This document shows, in pieces, positions 44,760 to 53,027 of a stretch of DNA of 64,000 bases. Position 1 is the stretch's first letter; each line of letters begins with the position of its first letter. Origin of the DNA: Xanthomonas hortorum pv. cynarae (GTDB taxonomy: Bacteria > Pseudomonadota > Gammaproteobacteria > Xanthomonadales > Xanthomonadaceae); NCBI RefSeq assembly GCF_002939985.1, contig NZ_MDFM01000011.1:93904-157903 (forward strand), read 5' to 3'. The notes under the pieces were generated by a model, which saw only the letters and a list, made by a program, of their open reading frames with translations, did no database searches and had not been told where the DNA came from. The position numbers and the translations under genes were made by a program.

Positions 44760-45662
44760 ATGAATTCAGCACTTATCGAGCTCAAGCGGCTCACCCGGCA
44801 TGCCCAAAACCGCCGCACCGAGACCGGCATCCCGCGCGTGGCGATGGTGAAGGGCGAGGTGCCAGAGCACGCGCTGGCAGCGGTCTACGACCCGATGATC
44901 AACCTGATCCTGCAGGGCGGTAAGTCGATGACGGTGGGAGACCGCACGCTGCATTACGACCCGGCGAGCTACTTCGTCATGACCGTCGACCTTCCCGCCA
45001 TCGGCAAGGTGCACCCCGCACCGGACGGTGCTGCCTATCTTGCGGTCAGCCTCACGCTCGACCCGGAAACCATCGCCGCCCTGCTGCACGATCTACCCGC
45101 GCAAGCCGCCACCTCAGCGGCAGGCGCCGATGCGTTGTCGTTCTGCGTCGCCAGCATGACCGGGGAAATGCTGGGCGCCTGGGTGCGCCTGCTGGGCCTT
45201 ATGGAATGCCCCGCCAATATCCCGGCACTGGCGCCTGCCTACGAGCGCGAGATTTTGTACCGCGCGCTGCAGGGCCCGCAGGGCGGCGTGTTGCGGGCCG
45301 TGGCAACGCCGGATTCCACGCTGGCACGGCTGCGCAAGGCGATCCACTGGATCCGCGCCAATTACGCCCAACCCCTGCGCATCGCCACGCTTGCCGGCCA
45401 GGCGGCCATGAGCGAATCGGCGTTTCATCGCAACTTCAAGGCGGCAACTGCGCTCAGCCCGCTGCAATACCAAAAGCAACTGCGGCTGCTGCAGGCGCGC
45501 CAGTTGCTCACCGCGCATGGCAAGAGCGTCACCGCCGCCGCCCTGGACGTGGGCTACGAAAGCGCAACGCAGTTCAGCCGGGAATACGCACGCACCTTCG
45601 GCCTGCCGCCTTCCCAGGACGCAGCGCGGATCCTGGAGACGTTTCGTGGCATGGCGGTATGA
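44760..45662 (+). CDS. AraC-family transcriptional regulator (AraC_N domain)
   Basis: This is a 300-residue regulator. The N-terminal AraC_N domain includes YDPMINLILQGGKSMTVGDR and YDPASYFVMTVDLPAIGKVH. The C-terminus has two helix-turn-helix motifs (IATLAGQAAMSESAFHRNFK; AALDVGYESATQFSREYART). This subgroup commonly sits divergent to oxidoreductase genes and activates them. Here the SDR gene starts 134 bp away on the opposite strand, so it is the likely target. Confidence 0.92.
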   Translation: MNSALIELKRLTRHAQNRRTETGIPRVAMVKGEVPEHALAAVYDPMINLILQGGKSMTVGDRTLHYDPASYFVMTVDLPAIGKVHPAPDGAAYLAVSLTLDPETIAALLHDLPAQAATSAAGADALSFCVASMTGEMLGAWVRLLGLMECPANIPALAPAYEREILYRALQGPQGGVLRAVATPDSTLARLRKAIHWIRANYAQPLRIATLAGQAAMSESAFHRNFKAATALSPLQYQKQLRLLQARQLLTAHGKSVTAAALDVGYESATQFSREYARTFGLPPSQDAARILETFRGMAV

Positions 45663-45935
45663 AGCGTCCGAGCTGGGCCATCGCTGTAGCGGAAACCAGG
45701 CGTCGTTGAAGCCCATCCATGTGGATCGTGGCGACCAAACTGCCGGTGTGATCGCCTTGCCCTGCAAAGCAGCCAAGTGCCGCGAGGCGCTGGTGCTATT
45801 GGTCGCTCAGATCGATGGCCTAGCGGCTCATGACGAACAGGCGGAACGCGCGTGCTCAACGCCTGGTGTTAGCCCTAAAAACGCGAGGTCAGGCGATCCG
45901 CCTGACCCCGTTCGCCGTCTGGCAGGCCGGGTGGC

Positions 45936-46034
45936 TTACTTGGCCTTCTTTTCCTGCTTGGCCGCGCGCTTTTCCTTCAGCGTCTTGGCCGGCTCTTTCT
46001 TCTGGCTCTTTTTCTGGTCCATCCCCTTGCTCAT
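45936..46034 (-). CDS. Very small lysine-rich protein (32 aa)
   Basis: A 32-residue product (MSKGMDQKKSQKKEPAKTLK, ending EKRAAKQEKKAK) is highly basic, with 12 lysines, and lacks any hydrophobic span. A good ribosome site (GAGGGTG) lies 2 to 9 bases upstream of the ATG, which together with the strong composition bias supports real translation. Similar tiny Lys/Ala-rich proteins occur in xanthomonads, but their function is unknown; nucleic-acid or ribosome binding is only a guess. Confidence 0.6.
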   Translation of the reverse strand: MSKGMDQKKSQKKEPAKTLKEKRAAKQEKKAK

Positions 46035-46221
46035 GACACCCTCGTAGTTGCTGGATTGATCGGTCGGGCAGCGCCATGACCCTGGCGTGCCTGCGCACTG
46101 TAAGGCTTGCGCGCGCTGGATGGCAGGGGAGAGTGGGCGGTGCGACGGGCGGTGCATCAGGCTTGGCGTTCTTTGGGGGCAGGCGCGGGCCGATCGCCGC
46201 CGCCGGCAGAGCCACAAATGC

Positions 46222-46261
46222 AAAACGCCCGCGTGCGACCGGCAAGGTCCACACGCGGGCG
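46222..46261 (-). terminator. Terminator of lipoprotein gene copy 1
   Basis: A 10-bp GC stem (CGCCCGCGTG / CACGCGGGCG) is followed on the minus strand by TTTTGCATTT, 18 bp after the stop codon. Confidence 0.85.
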
Positions 46262-46279
46262 CTGGCGACAGCGGCGGCC

Positions 46280-46612
46280 CTACTTGGCCGGCACGCGCTG
46301 GTACTGCTCGCCGCCGGTGTTAAGGTGGCCGTTGGCCGCGTCGATGGCGAAGTTCACCGTCTCGCCATCGTTGCTGACCTGCAGCGCCCCGTCCTTGTAG
46401 ACGGCCGGGTAGCTCTCGGTCTTGGGCTTGCGGCTGAAGAACTTCGGCGTGGTGCTGCGGACCATGAAGGTCTCGCCATTGCGCTCGATGTCCATCGTCT
46501 CTTCCTGCGTCTGCACGTTGACCCAGTGGCCGACGAACTTCTCGCCCTCCACCTTGGCGCAACCGCTCACCAGCAGTGCCGCGGCCAGCGCGGTGCCCAT
46601 CCACTTCATCAT
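46280..46612 (-). CDS. Small putative lipoprotein, copy 1
   Basis: This 110-residue protein has a lipoprotein signal MMKWMGTALAAALLVSGCAK (lipidated Cys18) and a mature beta-rich part (GHWVNVQTQEETMDIERNGE, then TFMVRSTTPKFF). I do not recognise the family. A copy differing by a few residues (Asp-Ala-Ala to Asp-Glu-Ala near residue 90) is encoded at 48882. Periplasmic localisation and position beside a secreted-toxin locus make an immunity-related role conceivable, but nothing in the sequence proves it. Confidence 0.82.
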   Translation of the reverse strand: MMKWMGTALAAALLVSGCAKVEGEKFVGHWVNVQTQEETMDIERNGETFMVRSTTPKFFSRKPKTESYPAVYKDGALQVSNDGETVNFAIDAANGHLNTGGEQYQRVPAK

Positions 46613-46981
46613 CGTGTGTTCTCCAGTTGAGGCTGCGGCGAGGATGGCGGGTAGGGAATGTAGAAAGGGTTAAGGCGTATCGGTGATGGATCAAAAAGTG
46701 AGCTGATCCGGCACGAACGCTCAGCCTGATCCGGCGCATTCCACCCCATGAAGCCCGGGTGCAAGCGCCATCGACGGCCGGTAACGCGATTCGCGCAAGC
46801 AAGGATCATTTCGCCGTTGGGCGTTGGAGCCGCCGATACAAACGATACCGTGCAACGCCTGCAGACCGTAAAAAGTTCGAACCTCCCGACATGCTGTCGC
46901 CGTTGGCGGCAGCGCTTTGGTTATTCCAGGTGGATATTGCCGTGCTAGATTTCCACGACAGTTCTAGCGCGGGATAAAGAA
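46613..46981. other. Intergenic region upstream of the immunity gene
   Basis: No gene was recognised. The left 46 bp belong to the duplicated segment. Open frames of 66-72 codons in the plus strand have no start signals. Confidence 0.4.
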
Positions 46982-47578
46982 ATGGCCCTTCGCATTCGGG
47001 GATCACATGGTCTGCCATTTGGCTTGGGACATGCAGCCTTCCCGCGAGCAATCTTGTTGCCGCTTGGGCTGCTGGCATGCACCCTCCCTTCGGGATGTGC
47101 TTCTGGCACTCCACGCAGTCACTCAGCTGTAGCAGCTGCCAAGCCCCCGATTGAAACCAGGAGCAAAGACATGACGGAACGCCTCAAGCAAGATGTGGAT
47201 CGTTTGATCGGCACCGATTTCCAAGATGTCGCAGCACTCAGTGCCCAGCTTCAAACACAATTTGGCCCTCGTCAATCGCAAGAAGCGATGGTGGTGCGGG
47301 TCGGTGAGGGTGGTGTGCTGGCCGGTGCGGCCTTGCAGCGTATCGAGCTCCGTAGCACGCAGGACGCCCCTTCGCATGCGACGCTGGTGCTCGACTTTTC
47401 TGCGCCTGGCCCGGCGCTTGAGGATGTGCCTTGGCCAGATGCGCTGCTCTACCCGCCGCGGCCAGACGCAGCGGGTTCGAGCGCCTATTGGTCGCTTCAG
47501 AGGGGACAGGTCACCGTCATCCTTGGGCTGACTAAAGATCAGGCCAACCTAAGCTTTATTACAATCAGCAAGCAGTAA
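46982..47578 (+). CDS. Putative periplasmic immunity lipoprotein for the adjacent XVIPCD effector (X-Tfi)
   Basis: This is a 198-residue protein with a lipoprotein signal: hydrophobic AILLPLGLLACTLPSGCAS with predicted lipid Cys39. The mature part (DMTERLKQDVDRLIGTDFQD, then TLVLDFSAPGPALEDVPWPD) belongs to no family I recognise. It ends 34 bp before a gene for a XVIPCD-bearing effector on the same strand. Known Xanthomonas X-Tfe effectors are encoded next to periplasmic lipoprotein inhibitors (X-Tfi) that protect the producer, so this is the natural immunity candidate; the pairing is inference from position and localisation. Confidence 0.72.
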   Translation: MALRIRGSHGLPFGLGHAAFPRAILLPLGLLACTLPSGCASGTPRSHSAVAAAKPPIETRSKDMTERLKQDVDRLIGTDFQDVAALSAQLQTQFGPRQSQEAMVVRVGEGGVLAGAALQRIELRSTQDAPSHATLVLDFSAPGPALEDVPWPDALLYPPRPDAAGSSAYWSLQRGQVTVILGLTKDQANLSFITISKQ

Positions 47579-47612
47579 GTTGCTTAGTTGGACCCCTGCA
47601 AAGGAGTGCATG

Positions 47613-48767
47613 ATGGAAAGCACCGACGAGTCGAAATATCCCCAGCCACAGCAATCCACGCCAGGAGCCGCGGCCGTGAAGCCGTCCTCGCCACTGTCAG
47701 ATCCCGCGGTGATACCTTTCCTGCAACAGTCGCCCACACTTCAAGCAGGTCTTGCGCAGCTCAACCGGGATAATGTCGGTGTTGTCTGGGGAGCCGCTGG
47801 TGCCGGAACTTATCTGGTTCCCCGCACGCAAGTGGTCATTGACGAAAATGCAATCGGGCAAGGTGCGCGCATCGCCCGTTCGCTCTCTCATGAAATTGGA
47901 CACCATCGGTTTACCGAGCAGCCTGATCATTCCTCCAAACATGCATACGTCACCAACATGCTGCGCGGCGAAGCTGCCGCAACACTCAGTAACGCGTTGG
48001 TCCGGCGTGAGATTCTGAATCATCAAGGTCCCGATATCGGTATCGCTGGTAGCGGTACGAGACCAAAGCAGTACGAAGCAATTGCTGATCAGCAAATGGC
48101 AGGCCAAATCACGCGTGATGCAGCGTTGAATCAGATTGCCCAGGTATTCAAGACTGAGCAGCCTTCCGTTGGGCCGAGTAAGACGTACGAGCAGTATTAC
48201 GGGGACTATTACGACAAGCACATTGGACCACTGCAGCGCAAACACGGTAGGCCGGAGCCAGAGTCTGGTACGGATAGCCTCGTCAACGATGTGAAACAGG
48301 ACGTGCCGAGCCGTGATTCACAAGCGCCATTGTCGGCAAGGCCATCTCTGCCAACGCAGCAAGATCACGTAGATCACGCGCTATACCAACAAATCAAAGG
48401 TGGCGTGGAAAAGCTCGATGCGCAGCATGGCCGGGAGTGGGATGCATCAAGTCAGCGCATGACGGCCAGCCTGCTTGTGCTCGCAAAGGAAGAAGGCCTG
48501 ACGCGTGTGGACCATGTGCTGCTCAATAGCCCAACAGACAAGCTTGCGGCCGGAGAAAAGGTGTTTCTGGTTCAGGGTATTCAGAGCGACCCAGCGCACC
48601 TTCGTGCCGACATGGCCACGATGCAGGCGGTGCAAACACCTGAAAACCAATCGTTTGAGCGCGTGCAATCGATCAATCAAGCTCAATCGCAGGTGCGAGA
48701 GCAGCAGCAAGCGCTTGAGCAATCGCAACAGACAGTCACTCCGCCTGGGCCAACGATGACGCGTTGA
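47613..48767 (+). CDS. Type IV secretion system effector (X-Tfe), HExxH metallopeptidase-like, XVIPCD C-terminus
   Basis: This predicted antibacterial T4SS effector has about 384 residues. The N-terminal half contains HEIGH (residues 93-97, in ARSLSHEIGHHRF) and a downstream RGEAAA with Glu120, which fits a zinc-metallopeptidase HExxH...E site. The last 135 residues are the XVIPCD secretion signal domain: HALYQQIKGGVEKLDAQHGR, RMTASLLVLAKEEGLTRVDH and PAHLRADMATMQAVQTPENQ, with a Gln-rich tail. That domain is recognised by VirD4 in Xanthomonas. AAGGAG sits 6 bases before ATG 47613; ATG 47610 is an alternative. The HExxH part shows no clear family otherwise. The gene follows its putative immunity gene. 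Confidence 0.85.
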   Translation: MESTDESKYPQPQQSTPGAAAVKPSSPLSDPAVIPFLQQSPTLQAGLAQLNRDNVGVVWGAAGAGTYLVPRTQVVIDENAIGQGARIARSLSHEIGHHRFTEQPDHSSKHAYVTNMLRGEAAATLSNALVRREILNHQGPDIGIAGSGTRPKQYEAIADQQMAGQITRDAALNQIAQVFKTEQPSVGPSKTYEQYYGDYYDKHIGPLQRKHGRPEPESGTDSLVNDVKQDVPSRDSQAPLSARPSLPTQQDHVDHALYQQIKGGVEKLDAQHGREWDASSQRMTASLLVLAKEEGLTRVDHVLLNSPTDKLAAGEKVFLVQGIQSDPAHLRADMATMQAVQTPENQSFERVQSINQAQSQVREQQQALEQSQQTVTPPGPTMTR

Positions 48768-48821
48768 GAGCGTTCGCGGACGTGCTTGCAAAGATATTGA
48801 CAAACCGGCAGGGCTACAAAT

Positions 48822-48863
48822 GCAAAACGCCCGCGTGCGACGGTGGTGGTCGGCACGCGGGCG
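48822..48863 (-). terminator. Terminator of lipoprotein gene copy 2
   Basis: CGCCCGCGTG / CACGCGGGCG stem with a changed loop, followed on the minus strand by TTTTGCATTT. Confidence 0.85.
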
Positions 48864-48881
48864 CTGGCGACAGCGGCGGCC

Positions 48882-49214
48882 CTACTTGGCCGGCACGCGC
48901 TGGTACTGCTCGCCGCCGGTGTTGAGGTGGCCGTTGGCCTCATCGATGGCGAAGTTCACCGTCTCGCCATCGTTGCTGACCTGCAGCGCCCCGTCCTTGT
49001 AGACCGCCGGGTAGCTCTCGGTCTTGGGTTTGCGGCTGAAGAACTTCGGCGTGGTGCTGCGGACCATGAAGGTCTCGCCATTGCGCTCGATGTCCATCGT
49101 CTCTTCCTGCGTCTGCACGTTGACCCAGTGGCCGACGAACTTCTCGCCCTCCACCTTGGCGCAACCGCTCACCAGCAGTGCCGCGGCCAGCGCGGTGCCC
49201 ATCCACTTCATCAT
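48882..49214 (-). CDS. Small putative lipoprotein, copy 2
   Basis: This 110-residue near-identical copy of the protein at 46280 has the same lipoprotein signal (Cys18) and the same mature domain, with FAIDEANGHLNTGG replacing FAIDAANGHLNTGG. Both copies keep intact frames, which argues for either very recent duplication or selection to keep both. The function is unknown. Confidence 0.82.
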   Translation of the reverse strand: MMKWMGTALAAALLVSGCAKVEGEKFVGHWVNVQTQEETMDIERNGETFMVRSTTPKFFSRKPKTESYPAVYKDGALQVSNDGETVNFAIDEANGHLNTGGEQYQRVPAK

Positions 49215-49678
49215 CGTGTGTTCTCCAGTTGAGTCTGCGGCTAGGATGGCGGGTGGGGGATGTGCGGGAGGTCAAGGCCTCTTGGTCGTAACGGCTCGAA
49301 AACGATGGCTCAAATATTAAGTAAGGCTCGCGCAGTTCAAAAGCTCAACCTGACTCTGATGACCGTGGCCAGGATCTGGGAGTTGGCGTGGCGATTGAGT
49401 AAAAAAACGTGCTGCCTTACGCCCGATTTCCCCAAAATTTTCTAGCGCCGACGGCAACACCATCCGGGACGCCGCTGCAGGGCTCACTGTTCTGATAGCA
49501 CTAAAGCGCACAACATTGTATTCAGCAAACTCTGCTGAACGTCGTAGAATTCGCTTAAGCTAAAACCGATGTCCCTTCTTTGCGGTGAATTCCGGGCAGA
49601 CCGCGCCTCGTGCTCTAATACGCGAAATAAGGCCAGCTACCTCATACGTCGGTTCGCCTGATCGATGGCTATCTACGC
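49215..49678. other. Low-GC gene-free interval at the edge of the candidate defence pair
   Basis: No gene is recognised. The stretch is visibly more AT-rich than the recBCD region and has scattered short open frames only; it probably marks the junction of an acquired segment. Confidence 0.4.
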
Positions 49679-50389
49679 TTAGGTTGACTGCGGGTAAGGA
49701 AAAAAACGTCTCCTACGTTCTCGCACTATTTGCGGAACGTAGCGGTTCTTTGTAGTGCCCTCGCCAAGCCCAAGCAATTCATAGACTGACCCACCAATAC
49801 CGGGCACTACATCCTCACCATTTTTTTCCGTGTCAGTAGCAAAATGAACGAATTCAAATTTTCTCGCCACGGTCTCCGGGAACTCCTTCGCAAGACGCGA
49901 TTCAGCACCGACCAACATGACAGGCGATGCGATAAACACACGTTTGGGATCGGATTGAGAAATGGCGCGTGTCAGGTTGGTTTTGACGACGCATGCGCCT
50001 GAAATGATCGACTTGACTACGATCAAAATCGCATTGCCGTGGTCGAAATCCTCCTCGTAGCTGCGGACGACTGGAGATGTCGACAAGCCTTGATACTTTA
50101 CCCGCTGATTCCAGAGGCAAAGCATCCGTACTCGACCTTCAGAGGTATGCTCTTCTAACAATTCGAGTACACCGCGAGCCAGGAAGTCTGCATCTTCGAC
50201 GGTGCATACAACACAAATTTGTCCAGTACTGCCATCGAGCTCGCGCCGAATACTTGAAGCTAGATGTCGGCCGATAAGCTGCATCGTCTCACGATAGGCT
50301 GCGACATCACCCTTCAAGCTGGGCAGTGCATCGACCAACGCACGCGCTTCAGGATCTTTTTCTGCGAAAACCGTAAAGGTTCTGCTCAT
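49679..50389 (-). CDS. Uracil-phosphoribosyltransferase-like protein with degenerate active site
   Basis: This is a 236-residue protein that can be aligned by eye with bacterial uracil phosphoribosyltransferase from residue about 58 on. ILIVVKSIISGACV (residues 121-134) lies where UPRT has the PRPP loop DPMLATGGS, and VVPGIGGSVYELLG (194-207) lies where UPRT has the uracil-binding PGLGDAGDKIFG. The two acidic residues and the TGG of the PRPP loop are lost and the GDAGD aspartates are gone, so enzymatic activity on PRPP is doubtful. It overlaps the nuclease-like gene by 4 bases (ATGA), so the two are translated together. This suggests a sensor or regulatory subunit. Confidence 0.6.
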   Translation of the reverse strand: MSRTFTVFAEKDPEARALVDALPSLKGDVAAYRETMQLIGRHLASSIRRELDGSTGQICVVCTVEDADFLARGVLELLEEHTSEGRVRMLCLWNQRVKYQGLSTSPVVRSYEEDFDHGNAILIVVKSIISGACVVKTNLTRAISQSDPKRVFIASPVMLVGAESRLAKEFPETVARKFEFVHFATDTEKNGEDVVPGIGGSVYELLGLGEGTTKNRYVPQIVRERRRRFFPYPQST

Positions 50390-51288
50390 GGAAGTAGGGC
50401 TTCGAATGCTTCAAACGTGGACGGACGGGAATCAATCACTATGTCCTGGAATGACAAGAACACATCGCTAGCCACATCGGAACTGAAGACACCTTTCGTA
50501 CCGTAGCCTGACCAATGGAAAAACCCACGCTCAGCACGATACTCCAGCCCCTGAATAGCCGCAAGCACTGCAGTAAAGGCGGGGAGTAAGGAGTCCTCCC
50601 AAGCGGTCGATGCCGGAAGCATCCGGATCTGCCCGGGGAACATGTTGCGTGCCCGGCTTAACACGTTGCCTACCCGGTCCCCCTCAGGCGTTTCAAGAAA
50701 AGCAGCTGTCAGCGCATAGAACACACCTGCCAGTGTATCGGGAGGTGAATTCTCCACGTGCGCTAATCGTTCCAAGAGTGCGCGTAACGGTGCATGACTA
50801 AGCACTAGTCGATTCGTAGTCTCCAGCCAGGGGAAATTTAAAACTGCCGTGTGGCACCTAATATCAACCGGGATACTTCCGGAAAGAGCCACAGCCAAGC
50901 CCGCGTCCGAGACAGTCAGATTCGTGCGGGGTGTGGGTTCACCTCGATGCTTCGACAGCAAGAACTGATAATTGAAATCAGCCGCTATTGGGTGTTCGCC
51001 GGATGTCCAACTCACCGTCGCGGCGTTCTTCAATTGGAAGTAATCCGTCGACAAATTTGAGGACACCCGTAGATCGTCAACGAAGCCTAGCGTCTGACTC
51101 GTGACGTGTGGATCGCCAGTGCTTGGATCTTCGATGAAAGCGGCCGCTGCCTGCACCAGCATCCATGTTGCGAAATGATCTTCGTAGCGTGTGCCCTTAG
51201 CGCCGCTAGACCCACCTCGATGCTTATTAGCGGCATATTGCGCAAGTTTTTCACCAAGGCATGCCCGAATATCGTCTTCGACTGCCAC
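50386..51288 (-). CDS. Cap4/PD-(D/E)XK-like nuclease, candidate defence effector
   Basis: This is a 300-residue protein with a possible nuclease core near the N-terminus: KGTRYEDHFATWMLVQAAAA (Glu36), GFVDDLRV (Asp71/72) and TDYFQLKNAA (Gln85-x-Lys87). That spacing fits the E...D...QxK site of Cap4-type dsDNA endonucleases found in defence systems. The rest has no recognised domain (SRARNMFPGQIRMLPA and a C-terminal SFQDIVIDSRPSTFEAFEAL). The start is GTG 51288 with GGGAGG 6 bases upstream. The partner PRTase-like gene follows with a 4-base overlap. The assignment as nuclease is a motif reading by eye and needs a profile search. Confidence 0.6.
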   Translation of the reverse strand: MAVEDDIRACLGEKLAQYAANKHRGGSSGAKGTRYEDHFATWMLVQAAAAFIEDPSTGDPHVTSQTLGFVDDLRVSSNLSTDYFQLKNAATVSWTSGEHPIAADFNYQFLLSKHRGEPTPRTNLTVSDAGLAVALSGSIPVDIRCHTAVLNFPWLETTNRLVLSHAPLRALLERLAHVENSPPDTLAGVFYALTAAFLETPEGDRVGNVLSRARNMFPGQIRMLPASTAWEDSLLPAFTAVLAAIQGLEYRAERGFFHWSGYGTKGVFSSDVASDVFLSFQDIVIDSRPSTFEAFEALLP

Positions 51289-51460
51289 GCTATACCTCCC
51301 ATTTAAACGATTCGTAGTTTATATATACGCGGACAAAAGTCTAATAATGCAACCTGGGTCCAGGAGGTGATGAGAGTTCAGAAATATCACCCTATCACTC
51401 AGTGAGTTGGTGTCCAACCGAATACATGGCGTCAGAGTAATTTGGTACGCGGTTCCATCG

Positions 51461-52852
51461 TCATTTCCCAGGTTCGTGACAACGGCCGGCAACCGGCAGG
51501 CGCCCCACAAAATCAGCAACCGCACTTGCAAAACACTCAGGTGCCGCAAACGCGAGCAGATGCGCGCCACGCTCAACGGTGCTGAAGGTCAGCTGGCCTG
51601 CCGCTTTCAGCAGCGCGGCATGCGCCTGCGCGCCGGCATACGGGGTGTTGGGGTCTAGCGTGCCGTGGATGATCAGCGTGCGCGGCAGGGTGGTGGGGCT
51701 GCGGCCGAACCAGGTGTCGCGCGGGTAGGTGGGCAGGCCGGCGTCCACCAGCAGGCCGGGAATGGGGCTGACGAACAGGGCGTCCTTGGCTTCGGCCGCG
51801 ACGGTTTCGTGGGTGAGGGTTGGCCGTGCATTGTTTTCGGAGACGGCGATCAGCATGACCAGCGGCAATGCGGGTTGGTTCTCGCCGCCTTGGCCCATGG
51901 CTGCTAGCGCTGTCTGCAGATCGGCGATGGATGCGGTGAGTAACGTGACATCGTCGCGGGCCAGGCCATCGATGATGGCGGGAATCCGGTCGCGCAGGGT
52001 GGGGAAGTTGAGCAGCATGCCGAGAAAGCGCCTGAGGTCTTTGCCGGGGATTTGGGTGCGCCATGCGGCGCTGTCGCTGCGATCGAGCACGCCGCGATAA
52101 GTCGCGGTGTGGGCGTCATCCAACAGCGCGCGGCCTACCGCATCGACCACCGTGGTGCGGTGGCTCAAGTCCCACTGGGTGGCTGTTTCCGGCGGCACCA
52201 GTCCATCCAGCACCAGCCCATCCAACGGCACGGGCGCTACCTGCAGGGTGCGCAGTGCCAACTGCGTGCCATAGGACACGCCGTACAGCAGCACCTTGCC
52301 CTTGCGTCGTTGCTGGCGGATCAGCAGGGCAAGATCTTGTGCCGCTTCAGTAATGGTGAAGGCCTTGGTGCGTTGAGAATCTGCGTAGAGCGCGCCGATG
52401 CACGGACCCCATTCGGCGCCGGCCAGGCCCACGCCGTTTGCGCTTTGCGGCGCTTCCTGCACAGGGCACAGGCGGGTGGAGCGCCCGGTGCCGCGATGGT
52501 CCGGAATGATCAGGTCATAGCCGGGAAAGGCGCGCTGGTAAGTGCTGATCATTGGATACAGCGAGGCGCCGGCTTCGCCCGGCCCGCCCGCGATCAACCA
52601 CACTTCGCCGCGTCGCTTGGTCTGGTCCGGTGTCGGCAAACGGCGGACGAACAGGTTGATGGTGCCGGCATCCGGTGCTTCGTGACGCAGCGGCACCTGG
52701 GCGAGCAGGCATTCGCTACCGGCCAATGGTGTGTGCGCCGCAGCGTCGGCACACGCGGTAAATGACGGCGGTGGCGTCTGCGCTGCGGTGGCAAGTGGCG
52801 CAAGGAGTGCAGCAAGGCAGGCAACGGCTGCGTAGATCGTAGGACGACGCAT
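51461..52852 (-). CDS. Secreted alpha/beta hydrolase (S33-like aminopeptidase family)
   Basis: This is a 463-residue secreted hydrolase resembling tripeptidyl aminopeptidases of the S33 alpha/beta-hydrolase group. The signal peptide is AAVACLAALLAPLATAAQ. The oxyanion region is VWLIAGGPGEAGASLYP, the nucleophile elbow LLYGVSYGTQ (GxSxG), and the acid/base residues lie in LIIHGTLDPNTPYAGAQAHA and ERGAHLLAFA. ATG 52852 directly precedes the signal and has GAGATGG upstream. Substrate unknown; it may trim peptides or esters in the periplasm. Confidence 0.88.
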   Translation of the reverse strand: MRRPTIYAAVACLAALLAPLATAAQTPPPSFTACADAAAHTPLAGSECLLAQVPLRHEAPDAGTINLFVRRLPTPDQTKRRGEVWLIAGGPGEAGASLYPMISTYQRAFPGYDLIIPDHRGTGRSTRLCPVQEAPQSANGVGLAGAEWGPCIGALYADSQRTKAFTITEAAQDLALLIRQQRRKGKVLLYGVSYGTQLALRTLQVAPVPLDGLVLDGLVPPETATQWDLSHRTTVVDAVGRALLDDAHTATYRGVLDRSDSAAWRTQIPGKDLRRFLGMLLNFPTLRDRIPAIIDGLARDDVTLLTASIADLQTALAAMGQGGENQPALPLVMLIAVSENNARPTLTHETVAAEAKDALFVSPIPGLLVDAGLPTYPRDTWFGRSPTTLPRTLIIHGTLDPNTPYAGAQAHAALLKAAGQLTFSTVERGAHLLAFAAPECFASAVADFVGRLPVAGRCHEPGK

Positions 52853-53027
52853 CGAGTTCCATCTCTTGGCAAAGAGCAGCAGCATTGCCTAATGCGGTGT
52901 CCTGCGTATCGCCCGAAAGTCATTCTTCACCGATGAGGTGCGCATGCCTCTGCACAGACCGAGCAACAGTCAAACGCGGGCAAAGTACGATCCAGCCCTA
53001 TCTGTTCGAGCGCGAATCGCTGTCGCC

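Larger units (their letters stand above)
46214..46658. repeat. Direct duplication, copy 1 (lipoprotein gene with terminator)
   Basis: About 445 bp containing a minus-strand lipoprotein gene, its leader and its terminator. A second copy begins at 48816, offset about 2602 bp, same orientation. In the coding part only about five bases differ. Confidence 0.92.
48816..49260. repeat. Direct duplication, copy 2
   Basis: Second copy of the 46214-46658 segment, bracketing the effector/immunity pair. It shares the terminator stem and the leader, but the hairpin loop differs. Confidence 0.92.

Noticed and set aside
45517..46047. Plus-strand open frame (176 codons) after the AraC regulator
   Set aside because: Its start overlaps the AraC coding region in another frame and its translation is unlike any family; the minus-strand small Lys-rich gene lies within it.
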